NCBI GenBank assembly: GCA_041395105.1
Contig: JAWLBB010000003.1
Coordinates: 1-64,000 of the forward strand
DNA: 64,000 bases
Origin: Opitutaceae bacterium
GTDB lineage: Bacteria > Verrucomicrobiota > Verrucomicrobiia > Opitutales > Opitutaceae
Reading direction: 5' to 3'
Shown here: piece by piece, positions 1 through 8,777 of the stretch
Position numbering within the stretch: position 1 is the stretch's first letter
Layout: each line of letters opens with the position of its first letter
The notes under the pieces: model-generated
Database searches by the model: none
Told to the model about the DNA's origin: nothing
The model's input: only the letters and a program-made list of their open reading frames with translations
Made by a program: the position numbers and the translations under genes

Positions 1-2955
1 GACGGCCATGGCATCGAGGTGGCGGGATCCACCGCCGCAGGGTCGAGCATCGAGGGCTGCCGCATCGGCTACGACAACACGAATGGCTCCGCCTCGGCCA
101 ACCTCGGGTCCGGGATTCGAATCGCCCCGGGTTCGAAGGACATTCTGGTGGGGTCTCGGGTTGCCGTCTCCGAATCGGAGGTCAACAGCATCGGGGGAAA
201 CCAGGACCACGGCATCCTGGTTGAGGGACCCGGACTGGAGCGGATCCGCATCAACGCCGCCACCATCGGAACAGTCTACTACGGCAGCCAGACGCCGAAG
301 GCCCTGGGCAACGGCATCCATGGGATTGCACTGACCGGCGGCGCCAGTGGTGTCACCGTGGGCGACCGGAACGACCGCTTCAGAACGTTCATCACCCACC
401 ACGTGGAGGGCGCCGGAATCTACCTTGCCGGCACCGAGACGCGCGACAATTCCATCTCAGGAGCGGTCATCGGGCGACCGGACAACCTCGCCGTGTTCAG
501 CCTTGGATCAGGCGGCGCCGGGAATGCTATCGGCATCCACATCACCGCAGGCGCTCACGGCACCCAGGTCGGGATACCCGGCGAACTGGTCCGGAGCCCC
601 GAATACGACAACGGTGCGATTCGACCCTGGAACGAAATTGAAAACAACAACGTCGGCATCCAAATCGAGTCGGGTGGTGATCCCTCCCAGACCATTCCGT
701 CCGACAAGAACACCCCGTTTGCCCCTCGCGGCGCCAATGTGGTCGTGAACAACCGTATCGGCCATATCAAGGATCCACAGGTCTTCAACGATACGGACCG
801 GGGCAACGCCATCGGGATCGTGCTGACCGGCAATGCCGCGCAGAACAGGATTGGCGGGCCGGGTCCGGCTGAAGGCAACTTGATTCATGGAAGCGGATCG
901 GTCGGGCTCCTGATCCAGGGTGTCACCCACGACCGTCCGGAATTGGCCAACCGAATCATCGGAAACGAATTCAAGGGTACCGGAACTCTGATCGAAAATC
1001 CGGTGGACCCGCGCGAAGGCAGCATTACGAGTGCCGCCATTCTTCTCCATGCGGGTACGGCCAACCAGATCATCGGTGGGAACAACCCGGGCGAAGGCAA
1101 TCTCATTACCGACGGGCTTATCGGGATAGGACTGGAAGGTGCGAACGCCAATGTGATCACCGGGAACGAAATCGGCGGCTTCAGGATCACCGGATTTCCG
1201 AACAGCATCTTCACCCAGAATCGCCAGGCCGGCATCTTCCTGATCGCCAGCGCGGGCAACCGGATCGGTCCGGGAAACACCATCGCGGGAAACGGACGAC
1301 CGGACGGCCCGGCACTGGGCGGCATCTACCTCCGGCTGAGCAGCGGAAATTTCATCGTGGGAAACACCCTCGGGAATCTCCCGGTCTCTCAATTGCGCCG
1401 CAACGAGCCGGGCAACATCCTTGTCGACAATTCGCCCGACAATCTGATCGGCCTTCCGGGACCCGATGGGCCCAATGTGATCGGGCTGGGTGCCGGGTCC
1501 GGAGTTCACCTCTTTGGCGCGCTTTCCTACGGAAACATCATTGACAGCAACTTCGTCGGGACTGACGGAAACAACGCCGCTCTGGCCAATGCCACCGAGG
1601 GCATCCTCATCGACGGGGACGCGTCAGCGAATCTCGTACAAAACAATACCATTTTCGGCAACGGGACCGATGGAGTCCGCATCAGCGGTTTGAATACGGC
1701 GGAGAACCGGTTGTCGCTCAACTCGATCAGCGGACATACGAACGGCAAGGGCATCCGGCTTGAAGGATCGGCCAACTCCGGGATCCAGCCTCCCGAATTG
1801 ACGACCGTCAACGGGTTCGACCTGCTCGGAAGTGCACCTGCGGGCACGCCCGACAACAGTCTGGTCGAAGTCTTCCATGATCCCGACGACGAGGGCCTCA
1901 TCCCCTTTGGTCTGGTCACGGTCCGGAACGAGGAGTTCAGCTTCAACGCGGCTCTCAATCCCGGCCTTACCCTCACCGCCACCCTGACGGACCCGGACGG
2001 GAACACTTCCGAGTTCTCCTCTGTCTTGACGCTGAGCACGAACAAGCTTTCGACGCTTGACCTTCGCCGCCGGGAAGGTGCACCGGAGGAGCGCAGCGCT
2101 CCGGCGAATCCGGTCGCCCTCGCCATCCTGCCGATGGTCCTGACCGCTCCGCCGGATTTTGCGGCGGCGGTTGAGTCGGTCACCTTTGAGGCTTCCGGCA
2201 GCATCGATGAAAGCGCCGATCTTCAGGGACTTGCCCTTTTTCGCGACGAGGACGATGACGGCCTGCTGACCAGCCGTGACACCATGATCAGCCCGGTTGG
2301 GACGATCGACGTCGATGACGGCGAAGTCACCCTTACGCCGGATGCGACCCTGCAGGCAGGTTCGCGTGAGTCTTGGCTTCTCGCGGCGATTCCAAAGAAT
2401 GGAATCGCCCCGGGTTCGACTTTGATCTTCCGGCTCGTCTCGGCGGAAAATGTTGCGAGCAGGGTCTTTTCATCCAACGCCGCCATCTCCGAAACGGGTG
2501 TCTTTCCCATTGTCAGCGACACGGTCACCCTGATTGAACCCGTGGACGCCTACGATCAATGGCGCGAGGACACCTTCTCTCCGGAGGACGCCGCCAACGA
2601 CGCTGTCAGCGGACGCAACGCCGACCCCGACGAGGACGGCATTCCGAATCTGCTCGAATTCGCCCTTGGTACGAATCCCGGGGATCCGGATCCCTGGAAC
2701 AACGCGCAGATCTCATTGGCTGGTGACCATTATGTCTTCCAAATTCCGACCGACGTTTCCATGGCGGATTCAACTGTCTTGGCCGAAGCATCGAGTGACC
2801 TCGTGGCCTGGAGTTCCGGTCAGGAGGTGGCTGATCTCGTCGGCATGATGGAGGATGGGATCGGCGGCTTCCTCGTCGTGGTGAAGGTTCCGCTTCCACT
2901 GGACGAGGCCACGCCGGTCTTCGTCCGGCTGGTATTCGAATCTGCCGGACCTTGA
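1..2955 (+). CDS. Secreted right-handed parallel beta-helix protein, 5' end outside window
   Basis: The reading frame is open from base 1 and the first residues (DGHGIEV) already read as a beta-helix coil, so the true start lies upstream; the GTG at 19 is probably internal. Residues 1 to about 650 are Asn/Gly-rich rungs such as GNxIxG, GNLI and NRIGGPG repeated about every 20-25 residues, the pattern of pectate-lyase-like parallel beta-helices. A beta-sandwich-like stretch follows. Near the C-terminus (about residues 870-895) is DPDEDGIPNLLEFALGTNP, a Ca-binding thrombospondin-3-like motif common on exported Verrucomicrobia proteins. Role is probably cell-surface adhesion or polysaccharide binding; no catalytic residues can be assigned. 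Confidence 0.8.
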   Translation, partial: DGHGIEVAGSTAAGSSIEGCRIGYDNTNGSASANLGSGIRIAPGSKDILVGSRVAVSESEVNSIGGNQDHGILVEGPGLERIRINAATIGTVYYGSQTPKALGNGIHGIALTGGASGVTVGDRNDRFRTFITHHVEGAGIYLAGTETRDNSISGAVIGRPDNLAVFSLGSGGAGNAIGIHITAGAHGTQVGIPGELVRSPEYDNGAIRPWNEIENNNVGIQIESGGDPSQTIPSDKNTPFAPRGANVVVNNRIGHIKDPQVFNDTDRGNAIGIVLTGNAAQNRIGGPGPAEGNLIHGSGSVGLLIQGVTHDRPELANRIIGNEFKGTGTLIENPVDPREGSITSAAILLHAGTANQIIGGNNPGEGNLITDGLIGIGLEGANANVITGNEIGGFRITGFPNSIFTQNRQAGIFLIASAGNRIGPGNTIAGNGRPDGPALGGIYLRLSSGNFIVGNTLGNLPVSQLRRNEPGNILVDNSPDNLIGLPGPDGPNVIGLGAGSGVHLFGALSYGNIIDSNFVGTDGNNAALANATEGILIDGDASANLVQNNTIFGNGTDGVRISGLNTAENRLSLNSISGHTNGKGIRLEGSANSGIQPPELTTVNGFDLLGSAPAGTPDNSLVEVFHDPDDEGLIPFGLVTVRNEEFSFNAALNPGLTLTATLTDPDGNTSEFSSVLTLSTNKLSTLDLRRREGAPEERSAPANPVALAILPMVLTAPPDFAAAVESVTFEASGSIDESADLQGLALFRDEDDDGLLTSRDTMISPVGTIDVDDGEVTLTPDATLQAGSRESWLLAAIPKNGIAPGSTLIFRLVSAENVASRVFSSNAAISETGVFPIVSDTVTLIEPVDAYDQWREDTFSPEDAANDAVSGRNADPDEDGIPNLLEFALGTNPGDPDPWNNAQISLAGDHYVFQIPTDVSMADSTVLAEASSDLVAWSSGQEVADLVGMMEDGIGGFLVVVKVPLPLDEATPVFVRLVFESAGP

Positions 2956-3000
2956 ATCGAGACCCCTGTTTTCTTGGCCTGGTCCGTGGAGGGGAAGGCC

Positions 3001-3219
3001 AAGGGGTCAGACGTTGTAGTTTGTAGTTGGACTGGCCTGTTGCCGGCCGAAAGATTGATCAGAGATCAGTACCGGACTGAATCCGGGAGTGTTGACACTC
3101 TAGGTCAGAACCCTGGAGTTCTGCCGAGGCGTCGGTTACGTCGGTTGGTTGACTCCTTCTGCCTCTCTGGCGCTTTCGGCCGCTCTGGTAATACTACAAT
3201 CTACAAAGCCTGACCCCTT
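3001..3219. mobile_element. MITE, family A copy 1 (219 bp)
   Basis: The left end AAGGGGTCAGACGTTGTAG and the right end, read on the other strand as AAGGGGTCAGGCTTTGTAG, form terminal inverted repeats of about 26 bp. The interior is nearly identical to the copy at 6036-6357 but lacks about 100 bp in the middle. No transposase is encoded, so this is a non-autonomous element. Confidence 0.75.
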
Positions 3220-3228
3220 CATTACCTT

Positions 3229-3416
3229 CCTAGGGCGAATCGACATTCAAATTGTGCGCTTCCGCAGACCCGTCCGAAGGATGAGAGCGAAGCGGAAGGT
3301 CGCGGCGTTGGTGGCACGGACACGTGCTTCCAGTACGCCTTCCGTGCCACCGCCTTGCGCTGCTTCCGCTTCTCTTCTCACCAGCAGCGCAATTTGAATG
3401 TCGATTCGCCCTAGGG
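3229..3416. mobile_element. Long inverted-repeat element (188 bp) next to a gene breakpoint
   Basis: The arms CCTAGGGCGAATCGACATTC (from 3229) and GAATGTCGATTCGCCCTAGG (to 3416) are perfect inverse copies continuing inwards through CAAATTG/CAATTTG and GCGC. The interior is itself imperfectly palindromic: GAAGCGGAAG and GGTGGCACGGA on the left match TCCGTGCCACC and CTTCCGCTTC on the right. Almost the whole segment could fold as one hairpin. It ends where a GH16 remnant begins, so it looks like a MITE-type insertion. Confidence 0.65.
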
Positions 3417-3504
3417 TGGCCTGCAGGGCATTGACGAGGCCGCCTTTCCTCATCAGCTCGAGATCGACTATGTGCGGGCCAACCAGTCGGCGCGGGACGA
3501 GTGA
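3415..3504 (+). pseudogene. C-terminal scrap of a GH16 (laminarinase-type) glycosidase
   Basis: Frame 3415-3504 encodes GGLQGIDEAAFPHQLEIDYV followed by RANQSARDE and a TGA stop. The pattern GG-QGID-x-FP-x-x-EIDYVR is the usual last strand of GH16 beta-glucanases. Everything upstream of it is replaced by the inverted-repeat element, so only about 29 codons survive and no start codon exists. Confidence 0.55.
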
Positions 3505-3558
3505 GAACCCCGTCGGTTCCAGGAAGTCCGGATCCCTCTCGGCGGCGCCGGCGCCATA

Positions 3559-4065
3559 TCAGGACATCGGACCCGGAGCATCCGATGACTCCAGCACCCA
3601 GACGATGGTCCATCCACTTTCGTCATCGACATAGACGAGAGTGCTTGCATCGGGAAGGCCGGTTTCGACGTATTCAACCGTCGTTCCGGTTGATGGGCGG
3701 GGGTCGGTCTGCCTCAGGCTCAGGTAGCCGACGGCAAGGAGGGCCAACGCGGCGGCGGTCCCGACCCACGGCAGGGGGCGTGCCCACCAGGCCGGGACCG
3801 TTTCGGCCGGGCGGGATTCTTCGCGGTTGCGCAGCGTCCTTCGAATGTCGTACCAGGCGGCGATCGGGTCGGGTCTCGGGGCCGGCGCGCCTGCCTTCAT
3901 CGCTTCCCCATACCCGGCCCATGCGGCGGCTGTATCGCGGCAGGTGGCGCACTCACTCAGATGGCGCTCGAGCGCCTCGACCCGCGCCTCAGGCAATTCG
4001 CCGTCAAGGTGACGGCTGAGCGCTTTCTCGGCCTGGCGGCAATTCATGCTGGAAGTCTGGCACAC
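3559..4065 (-). CDS. Anti-sigma factor with zinc-finger (zf-HC2) domain
   Basis: Residues 7-45 carry the putative zinc-finger signature: CRQAEKALSRHLDGELPE followed by ERHLSECATCRD (His and two Cys spaced H-x3-C-x2-C). A proline-rich cytoplasmic linker and one membrane helix (about residues 97-115, VGTAAALALLAVGYLSL) follow, with a short periplasmic tail. This is the normal layout of ZAS anti-sigma factors that hold an ECF sigma factor at the membrane. A GTG at 4065 with GGAG five bases upstream gives 168 residues; the ATG at 4047 is an alternative start but lacks a Shine-Dalgarno site. It is the last gene of the cluster headed by the sigma factor at 5304-5867, its likely partner. Confidence 0.8.
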   Translation of the reverse strand: MCQTSSMNCRQAEKALSRHLDGELPEARVEALERHLSECATCRDTAAAWAGYGEAMKAGAPAPRPDPIAAWYDIRRTLRNREESRPAETVPAWWARPLPWVGTAAALALLAVGYLSLRQTDPRPSTGTTVEYVETGLPDASTLVYVDDESGWTIVWVLESSDAPGPMS

Positions 4066-4129
4066 GTTGGCTCCATCCGCAATAGTGCAGGGTCGCCGGT
4101 GGGCTACCGGCGACCCGACCCGTTCCCAA

Positions 4130-4609
4130 TCATCCTCTTCCGCAGTGATGCCGGTCGCCGCTCACCGAGACCCAGACGCGGACGCGGGTGGTCACGTGGC
4201 GGCCCGGAATCCAGATCCGCTTCGTTTCACCACAGCGGTTGCTTCTGTAGGACCAGTAGCCGGGAACCCACCTGAGCTCGGTCCGGTAGACCCAGCGTCC
4301 GTGGTCCGCCCGATCATTGTGATGCCGCTCGACGTAGCAGCGGTCGGACCGCCTGCCCTGCTCGTTGTCGCTGTAGTTCCGACGATCAAGGCGTCCCCGG
4401 TCAAAGTTACCGTCACGACGGCCTCCGTGGCCCGCGTCAATGACCACGGTGGTATCGTCCCTGGAGTCGGAGGCCATCGTTCCCACGATGACACCTCCGA
4501 TGAAGCCGCCGATGGCGGCGATCGCTTCGTCACCGGCTTTTGCCGCTGGCGGACTGCCTATCATTGCGATGACGGCCGATGATGCGATGAGGGTGGCATT
4601 CAGTTTCAT
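4130..4609 (-). CDS. Exported basic protein of unknown function
   Basis: The start at 4609 is chosen because AAGGAGAAACC precedes the ATG. A Sec signal peptide (MKLNATLIASSAVIAMIG, cleavage near AKA-GD) leads into a short glycine-zipper segment (AIGGFIGGVIVGTM, about residues 32-45). The rest is rich in Arg, Asp and His, with a WVPGYW box near residue 118 recalling YXWV/WVPGHW-type periplasmic proteins. It lies between the sigma factor and the anti-sigma factor on the same strand, so it is probably an envelope protein of that regulon. No enzyme motif seen. Confidence 0.6.
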   Translation of the reverse strand: MKLNATLIASSAVIAMIGSPPAAKAGDEAIAAIGGFIGGVIVGTMASDSRDDTTVVIDAGHGGRRDGNFDRGRLDRRNYSDNEQGRRSDRCYVERHHNDRADHGRWVYRTELRWVPGYWSYRSNRCGETKRIWIPGRHVTTRVRVWVSVSGDRHHCGRG

Positions 4610-4854
4610 GGTTTCTCCTTGGTTGAGGTGGTGTTTGACCAAGGGACGAACGCTGCCGAGGGTTTATTCAGTCTTTTTCCGAACGGCACGGTGGCCGTGC
4701 CGGGCGTTGTCACTGGAGAAGAAGCCCTGATAGAGGACTTCGTATTGAGAACGGCAGGCAGTCATACCCGGGGGCGACGCCGCCTGCCATGGGGCGTTGG
4801 GTTACCTTCCGGTTCGTGGGGTGGATGCGCACCATGCGTGCGCCGTGTCCGGCC

Positions 4855-5307
4855 TCAGTCGACTTCCAGGATGACGATCAGGTTGCCTTTGCCCCCCCGG
4901 GCACTCGGCCCCCCCAGCAGAGTGGGAACTCCGGGTTTCATGCGAACGGTCGTGTTAATGACGGTTTGATCACCTCGGCGCCAGGTCACCCGGGCCCTGA
5001 CGGTTCCGCCACCGTCTCCGGTTGTCTCGATCGCCAGAACGTCGCCGCCAAATGTCAATTGTCCCTTGCCGGGGACATCGACCCGCGTGGAGGTACGGCC
5101 GACCTGGCGGTAACCCTCGAACTTGAAGAGACGCCGCAGGGTAGGTTCAACCTTCGACAGGCTCGAATCAGTCGGGCCGGCATCGTTCGATGCAAGGATC
5201 AGGATTCCTTTGATCGAGACCGATTCGGCCGCTGTCGCAGGCGAGGGCGCGACGGCGAAAACGAAGAACAGTGCGGCCAGTCCGGCCAGGATATTGGGCG
5301 TCTTCAT
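4855..5307 (-). CDS. Exported protein translationally coupled to the ECF sigma factor
   Basis: 150 residues with a clear Sec signal peptide (MKTPNILAGLAALFFVFAVA, cleavage after ATAA). The mature part is a small beta-rich domain without cysteines or catalytic motifs that I recognise. Its ATG overlaps the sigma factor stop as ATGA, with GAAGGA just upstream, so the two are probably translated as a coupled pair. About 245 bases without a gene separate it from the next exported protein. Possibly a sensor or effector of the sigma circuit; inferred only from position. Confidence 0.6.
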   Translation of the reverse strand: MKTPNILAGLAALFFVFAVAPSPATAAESVSIKGILILASNDAGPTDSSLSKVEPTLRRLFKFEGYRQVGRTSTRVDVPGKGQLTFGGDVLAIETTGDGGGTVRARVTWRRGDQTVINTTVRMKPGVPTLLGGPSARGGKGNLIVILEVD

Positions 5308-5867
5308 AGGAGATCCTTCAGTTTACTCTGGATGGCTTTGCGCGCATTGAAAAGCCGGGACATGACGGTTCCCTTGCGGCATCCCAGGGCGTGGGCGATT
5401 TCCGCATAGGAAAGGCCCTCGATTTCCCTGAGGGCCAGGACGGCGCGTTGTTTGATCGGGAGCTTCGACAGGGCGGCCTGGAAGCGGTCTTGGATTTCGG
5501 ATGATTGCGCCGCCCGGTCAGGAGTCTCATGCCTCGGACCCTCGCGGACCACAGGGCATCGGGCAGCATCCTGGTCGGGAAGGGCGACCTCGCGCATGCG
5601 CTTGCGCTTGCGCAGGAAATCAAGGGCGGTTCGGGTGGCGATCCGGGTCACCCAGGCACCGAACGGCGCATCGCCCCGGAACGACTGGATGCCGTCCCAG
5701 GCCTTAATCCAGGTCTCCTGGCTCAGGTCCCGGGCATCGTGATCATGGCGGACGAACGCCCATAGGTGCCGGTAGACGCGCTCATAGTGTGACCTGACCA
5801 ATTCCCCGAAAGCGGACTCATCGCCGTTCCTGGCGGCTTCAATCAGGGCTGGGGTTGGATCGGCCAT
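5304..5867 (-). CDS. ECF (sigma-70 family) RNA polymerase sigma factor
   Basis: Region 2 is present (FGELVRSHYERVYRHLWAF, then DLSQETWIKAW and a GDAPFGAWVTRIA stretch), as is region 4 with its helix-turn-helix (LSYAEIAHALGCRKGTVMSR, about residues 150-170). 188 residues is the usual ECF length. The ATG at 5867 (MADPTP) is used: the frame remains open further upstream, but that part has non-protein-like composition and runs into the MITE at 6036-6357. AGGA precedes the ATG. It directs polymerase to promoters of its own regulon and is presumably held by the anti-sigma factor at 3559-4065. Confidence 0.88.
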   Translation of the reverse strand: MADPTPALIEAARNGDESAFGELVRSHYERVYRHLWAFVRHDHDARDLSQETWIKAWDGIQSFRGDAPFGAWVTRIATRTALDFLRKRKRMREVALPDQDAARCPVVREGPRHETPDRAAQSSEIQDRFQAALSKLPIKQRAVLALREIEGLSYAEIAHALGCRKGTVMSRLFNARKAIQSKLKDLL

Positions 5868-6035
5868 GGGGTCCTGTGGGATAGCCGGGAAGGGTTCAAA
5901 GGTCCGTAGCAGATTGTGGGGCACCCGAAGGAGGATGCAACCAATCCGGGACCGTCCGGACGCTTTGACTCTCGAACCCCCGGGTTGTTCCGGACACAAG
6001 GGTCGACCCTGCTGCCGGTCCAGGCGGGGAAGGGC

Positions 6036-6357
6036 AAGGGGGCAGGCGTTGTAGTCTGTGGTTGGAGTGGCCTGTTGCCGGCCGAGCGATTGATCAGGGA
6101 TCAATACCGGACTGAATCCGGGAGTGTTGATGCCTGACTGCGTGGGGGGTCGCGGACCGCGCCGTGGCTCCATCGCTGGAGACCGCATGGAATCCAAGAG
6201 TAACTGCCGCTATCCCGGATGCGGCGGACTCGACACTCTAGGTCAGAACCCTGGAGTTCTGCCGAGGCGTCGGTTACGTCGGTTGGTTGACTCCTTCTGC
6301 CTCTCTGGCGCTTTCGGCCGCTCTGGTAATACTACAATCTACAAAGCCTGACCCCTT
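6036..6357. mobile_element. MITE, family A copy 2 (322 bp, longer form)
   Basis: It has the same terminal inverted repeats as the element at 3001-3219 and the same interior, plus about 100 extra bases (roughly 6128-6230) containing GGGTCGCGGACCGCGCC. The extra block also occurs near 23735 in copy 3. No coding capacity. It sits just upstream of the sigma factor gene. Confidence 0.75.
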
Positions 6358-6463
6358 GAGGCTATTCCTGCCGAGGCTGTATGCGGTGGGCGGATCTTTG
6401 GCGGGGGCTGCGCGGGGAAGTCATTGAACCTCTGGTGGGATTCAAAACCGACCACCTCTTCAT

Positions 6464-7483
6464 TCATTCTCCGAGCGTCGCGTACCAGACGCCGATCCGG
6501 TCGTGAACGGCGGGGCTGTTGAGCACGCCCTGGTGGGTCAGGCCGGCGAAGACGTGGGTCTCGCCCTTTGAATGGGTGGAAACGAGGGGCTCGTAGCGGC
6601 CGGCATCGAAGACTTCGTCGTTGGCTCCCACCACCACCAGCAGCGGGACCTTGATCGCTTCAAGGGCGACGGCGGCATCCTCAGGCGGATTGGGCTGGGC
6701 CGAGGCGATTGCCGCGAAGGAGTAGGCCGGGAATTCGGGAGGCTTGTTGAAGTTGATGACGGGCAATCGCTCGAAGACATGGATGCCGACCAAGCCCAGG
6801 AATATCTGCCCCATCAGCCGCTTGCCGTTCATCTGGACATACCGGCTGCCTTCGCGGGCCTCCTCTGAGCTGGGCTCCGGTGGCGGGTGACGGACGGGGT
6901 CCCCGAAGTTCGGGGCGATCAGAAGGTAACCGTCCACCGCCGGCGCCTCCTTCCGCAAGGCATAGCGGAGGGAGATGCCTCCTCCCATCGAGTGGCCGCC
7001 GAGGACGACCGGGCGACCTGGCCGGGTGGCGCCGAGCGCCGCCAGCATGTCTTCCACGTCCTCCTCGTATTGGCCGGTATGGTCGAGATTGAAGCGGTCG
7101 CCCGACGACCGGCCGTGGCCGCGCAGGTCCGGGGTGATCACTTCGGCTCCGGTCGCGACCTGCAGCTGGCCGGCGAAACGGTTGAGAATCGAACTGTCCG
7201 CGGCCACCCCGTGGAGAAAGAGGATCGCGGAGCCGTCCTCCGGTCCATACCGCCGGGCAAAGAGTGTTTCCCCGTCGCGTGTGGCAAAGGTGTCCTCCCG
7301 AAACGGGACGTCCATGCCGAAGTCGGCCCCGGCAGCGGTCTCCGCCGCCCTCATCTCCTCCAGGCTGAACCGTTCTCCGGCAAAAGGCTCTGGGTAGGGC
7401 CAGAAGACAAGGGTGGTGCAGATGGCCAGGTAGAGGCAGGCCAAACCAGTCAGGATGATGGCGGTCCATCGCAGGAATCTCAT
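6464..7483 (-). CDS. Membrane-anchored alpha/beta hydrolase (serine esterase/lysophospholipase type)
   Basis: One N-terminal membrane helix (residues 6-28) is followed by an alpha/beta-hydrolase domain. The oxyanion HG is at 91-92, the nucleophile elbow GHSMGG has Ser165, the acid is probably Asp289 (VGANDEVF), and the His is His317 (GLTHQG). DLRGHGRSSG (119-128) is typical of Hydrolase_4/monoglyceride-lipase-like enzymes. The complete triad suggests an active esterase facing the periplasm; the substrate cannot be told. It is on the same strand as the next three small genes but separated from them by 114 bases. Confidence 0.8.
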   Translation of the reverse strand: MRFLRWTAIILTGLACLYLAICTTLVFWPYPEPFAGERFSLEEMRAAETAAGADFGMDVPFREDTFATRDGETLFARRYGPEDGSAILFLHGVAADSSILNRFAGQLQVATGAEVITPDLRGHGRSSGDRFNLDHTGQYEEDVEDMLAALGATRPGRPVVLGGHSMGGGISLRYALRKEAPAVDGYLLIAPNFGDPVRHPPPEPSSEEAREGSRYVQMNGKRLMGQIFLGLVGIHVFERLPVINFNKPPEFPAYSFAAIASAQPNPPEDAAVALEAIKVPLLVVVGANDEVFDAGRYEPLVSTHSKGETHVFAGLTHQGVLNSPAVHDRIGVWYATLGE

Positions 7484-7597
7484 GATCAGGTCTCCAGGGG
7501 TCCGTGAATGGGTGGCTCTTTCATGGAAGTGGGTCGACGTCTTGGGGATTGGCGGCCCGGCGCGTGCAGCGGGTCTCGGTGGCGGCAGAGGGTCTGC

Positions 7598-8116
7598 TCA
7601 GGGGCTTCCGCTGCCAAATAGGGCAAGGGACGTTCCCAGGGCGAGGCCGAAGAGCGCTTCCGGAACCGAGAGCCGCTTCTTTCCCAGGAGGTTTCCGTAG
7701 GCGATGCAGAGGGCGACAAGAGAGAGGATGAAGAAGACCCACATGACCCAGGTCGGGAGGGAACTCCGTGTCAGGCCGATCCAGTGGAAGGCCGCTTCCT
7801 CGGAACTGGTGTGTCCGAAGACGGCCAGGTAGAAGTTGGCCTTGCTGCGTTCGAAGGTGAGCAGGAGCCCGGAGACCAGGAGCATGCAGGAAACGGCCAA
7901 AGGCAGGAACTGCGAGTAATATGCCGGAGTGAACCAGACGGTCGGGTCGGGGTTGAACTCGACCCGCCAGGCAAAGCTGATCGTGGCCATCAGGCCGGTG
8001 GCCAGGAATACGATGCCCGTGGCCTTGACCAGGGGCCGGATTCTCCGGCGGAGTTTTCCGCGCGGTGTTGAGACCGGATCCGATGGCCCTTTTTTGATCT
8101 GGTTGGGACTGGACAC
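7598..8116 (-). CDS. Small integral membrane protein, unknown
   Basis: 172 residues with about four hydrophobic helices (near 32-48, 68-86, 118-142 and 150-168) after a basic N-terminal tail (KKGPSD, RGKLRRRIR). The start is a GTG at 8116, five bases after the stop of the DUF1772 gene at 8122, so the two are probably co-transcribed. No family was recognised; the helical layout resembles DoxX/DUF4345-type small membrane proteins but motifs are missing. Confidence 0.6.
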   Translation of the reverse strand: MSSPNQIKKGPSDPVSTPRGKLRRRIRPLVKATGIVFLATGLMATISFAWRVEFNPDPTVWFTPAYYSQFLPLAVSCMLLVSGLLLTFERSKANFYLAVFGHTSSEEAAFHWIGLTRSSLPTWVMWVFFILSLVALCIAYGNLLGKKRLSVPEALFGLALGTSLALFGSGSP

Positions 8117-8121
8117 CTGTT

Positions 8122-8616
8122 CTAGAGGTTGAGAGCGAGGCCGATCAGCAGAGCCGAGGCGATGACAGCAAAGAAGGCTCGGACTATGTTCCAGCGGATC
8201 CAGCTTGCTTCGAATTGTCTACAAATTTCTTCTCGTGCGGCCCCGTCAAGGGATTCCAGATCCTGTCGCTGCAACCGGTCGTTCAGCGGCAAATGAACCA
8301 TGACAGTGGGTCCCTGGACCCCGAAGAGAAAGAGCCCGCTCGCTGCGACCGCGAGAATGCGATGGGCGCCCTCCAGGTGCCAGAGCGCGAGAACGGCCGA
8401 CACGACTACAGCGACGCAGGCGCCGGCCCAGACCGCGAGGAAAAGGGGCTGCCGGTCCTGGATGACCCCGTCGATGGCCTTGAAAGCCTCAAGGAAAGCG
8501 AGGTCATCCAGCCGCCGTATCCCCGGCATGGCCACGCAGGCAAACGCCCACAGGAATCCAGCCACGAGGGAACAAAGCAGGCTGGAGAGGAAGAGGCTGG
8601 TCAGGTAGAGGTCCAT
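8122..8616 (-). CDS. DUF1772 (anthrone oxygenase-like) membrane protein
   Basis: 164 residues, four predicted membrane helices. The family hallmarks are a first helix with SLVAGFLWAFACVAMPGIRR, the conserved HLPLNDRLQ loop (about residues 108-116) and W-x-x-WN-x-x-R near the last helix (WIRWNIVRAFF). The family occurs in small redox-associated operons and the biochemical role in bacteria is unsettled. It precedes the membrane protein at 7598-8116 by five bases. Confidence 0.7.
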   Translation of the reverse strand: MDLYLTSLFLSSLLCSLVAGFLWAFACVAMPGIRRLDDLAFLEAFKAIDGVIQDRQPLFLAVWAGACVAVVVSAVLALWHLEGAHRILAVAASGLFLFGVQGPTVMVHLPLNDRLQRQDLESLDGAAREEICRQFEASWIRWNIVRAFFAVIASALLIGLALNL

Positions 8617-8777
8617 GGGAGTCGGGGTAGGTACGCGGCCGGAGGCTTCCCGGAGCCGGTCGGGACGGGTGGCAGGTCGAACCCGCCAGTTCGTCGTCCA
8701 ATCCGGGACGGAGAAAAGCGGTGAAGTCTTATCCGACCTTCATCTTCCACAGATCCGCTGCGGCCGCCAAAGCGATC

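Noticed and set aside
5868..6197. N-terminal extension of the sigma factor by 110 residues
   Set aside because: It runs into the family A MITE and has non-protein composition; ECF factors start right before region 2.
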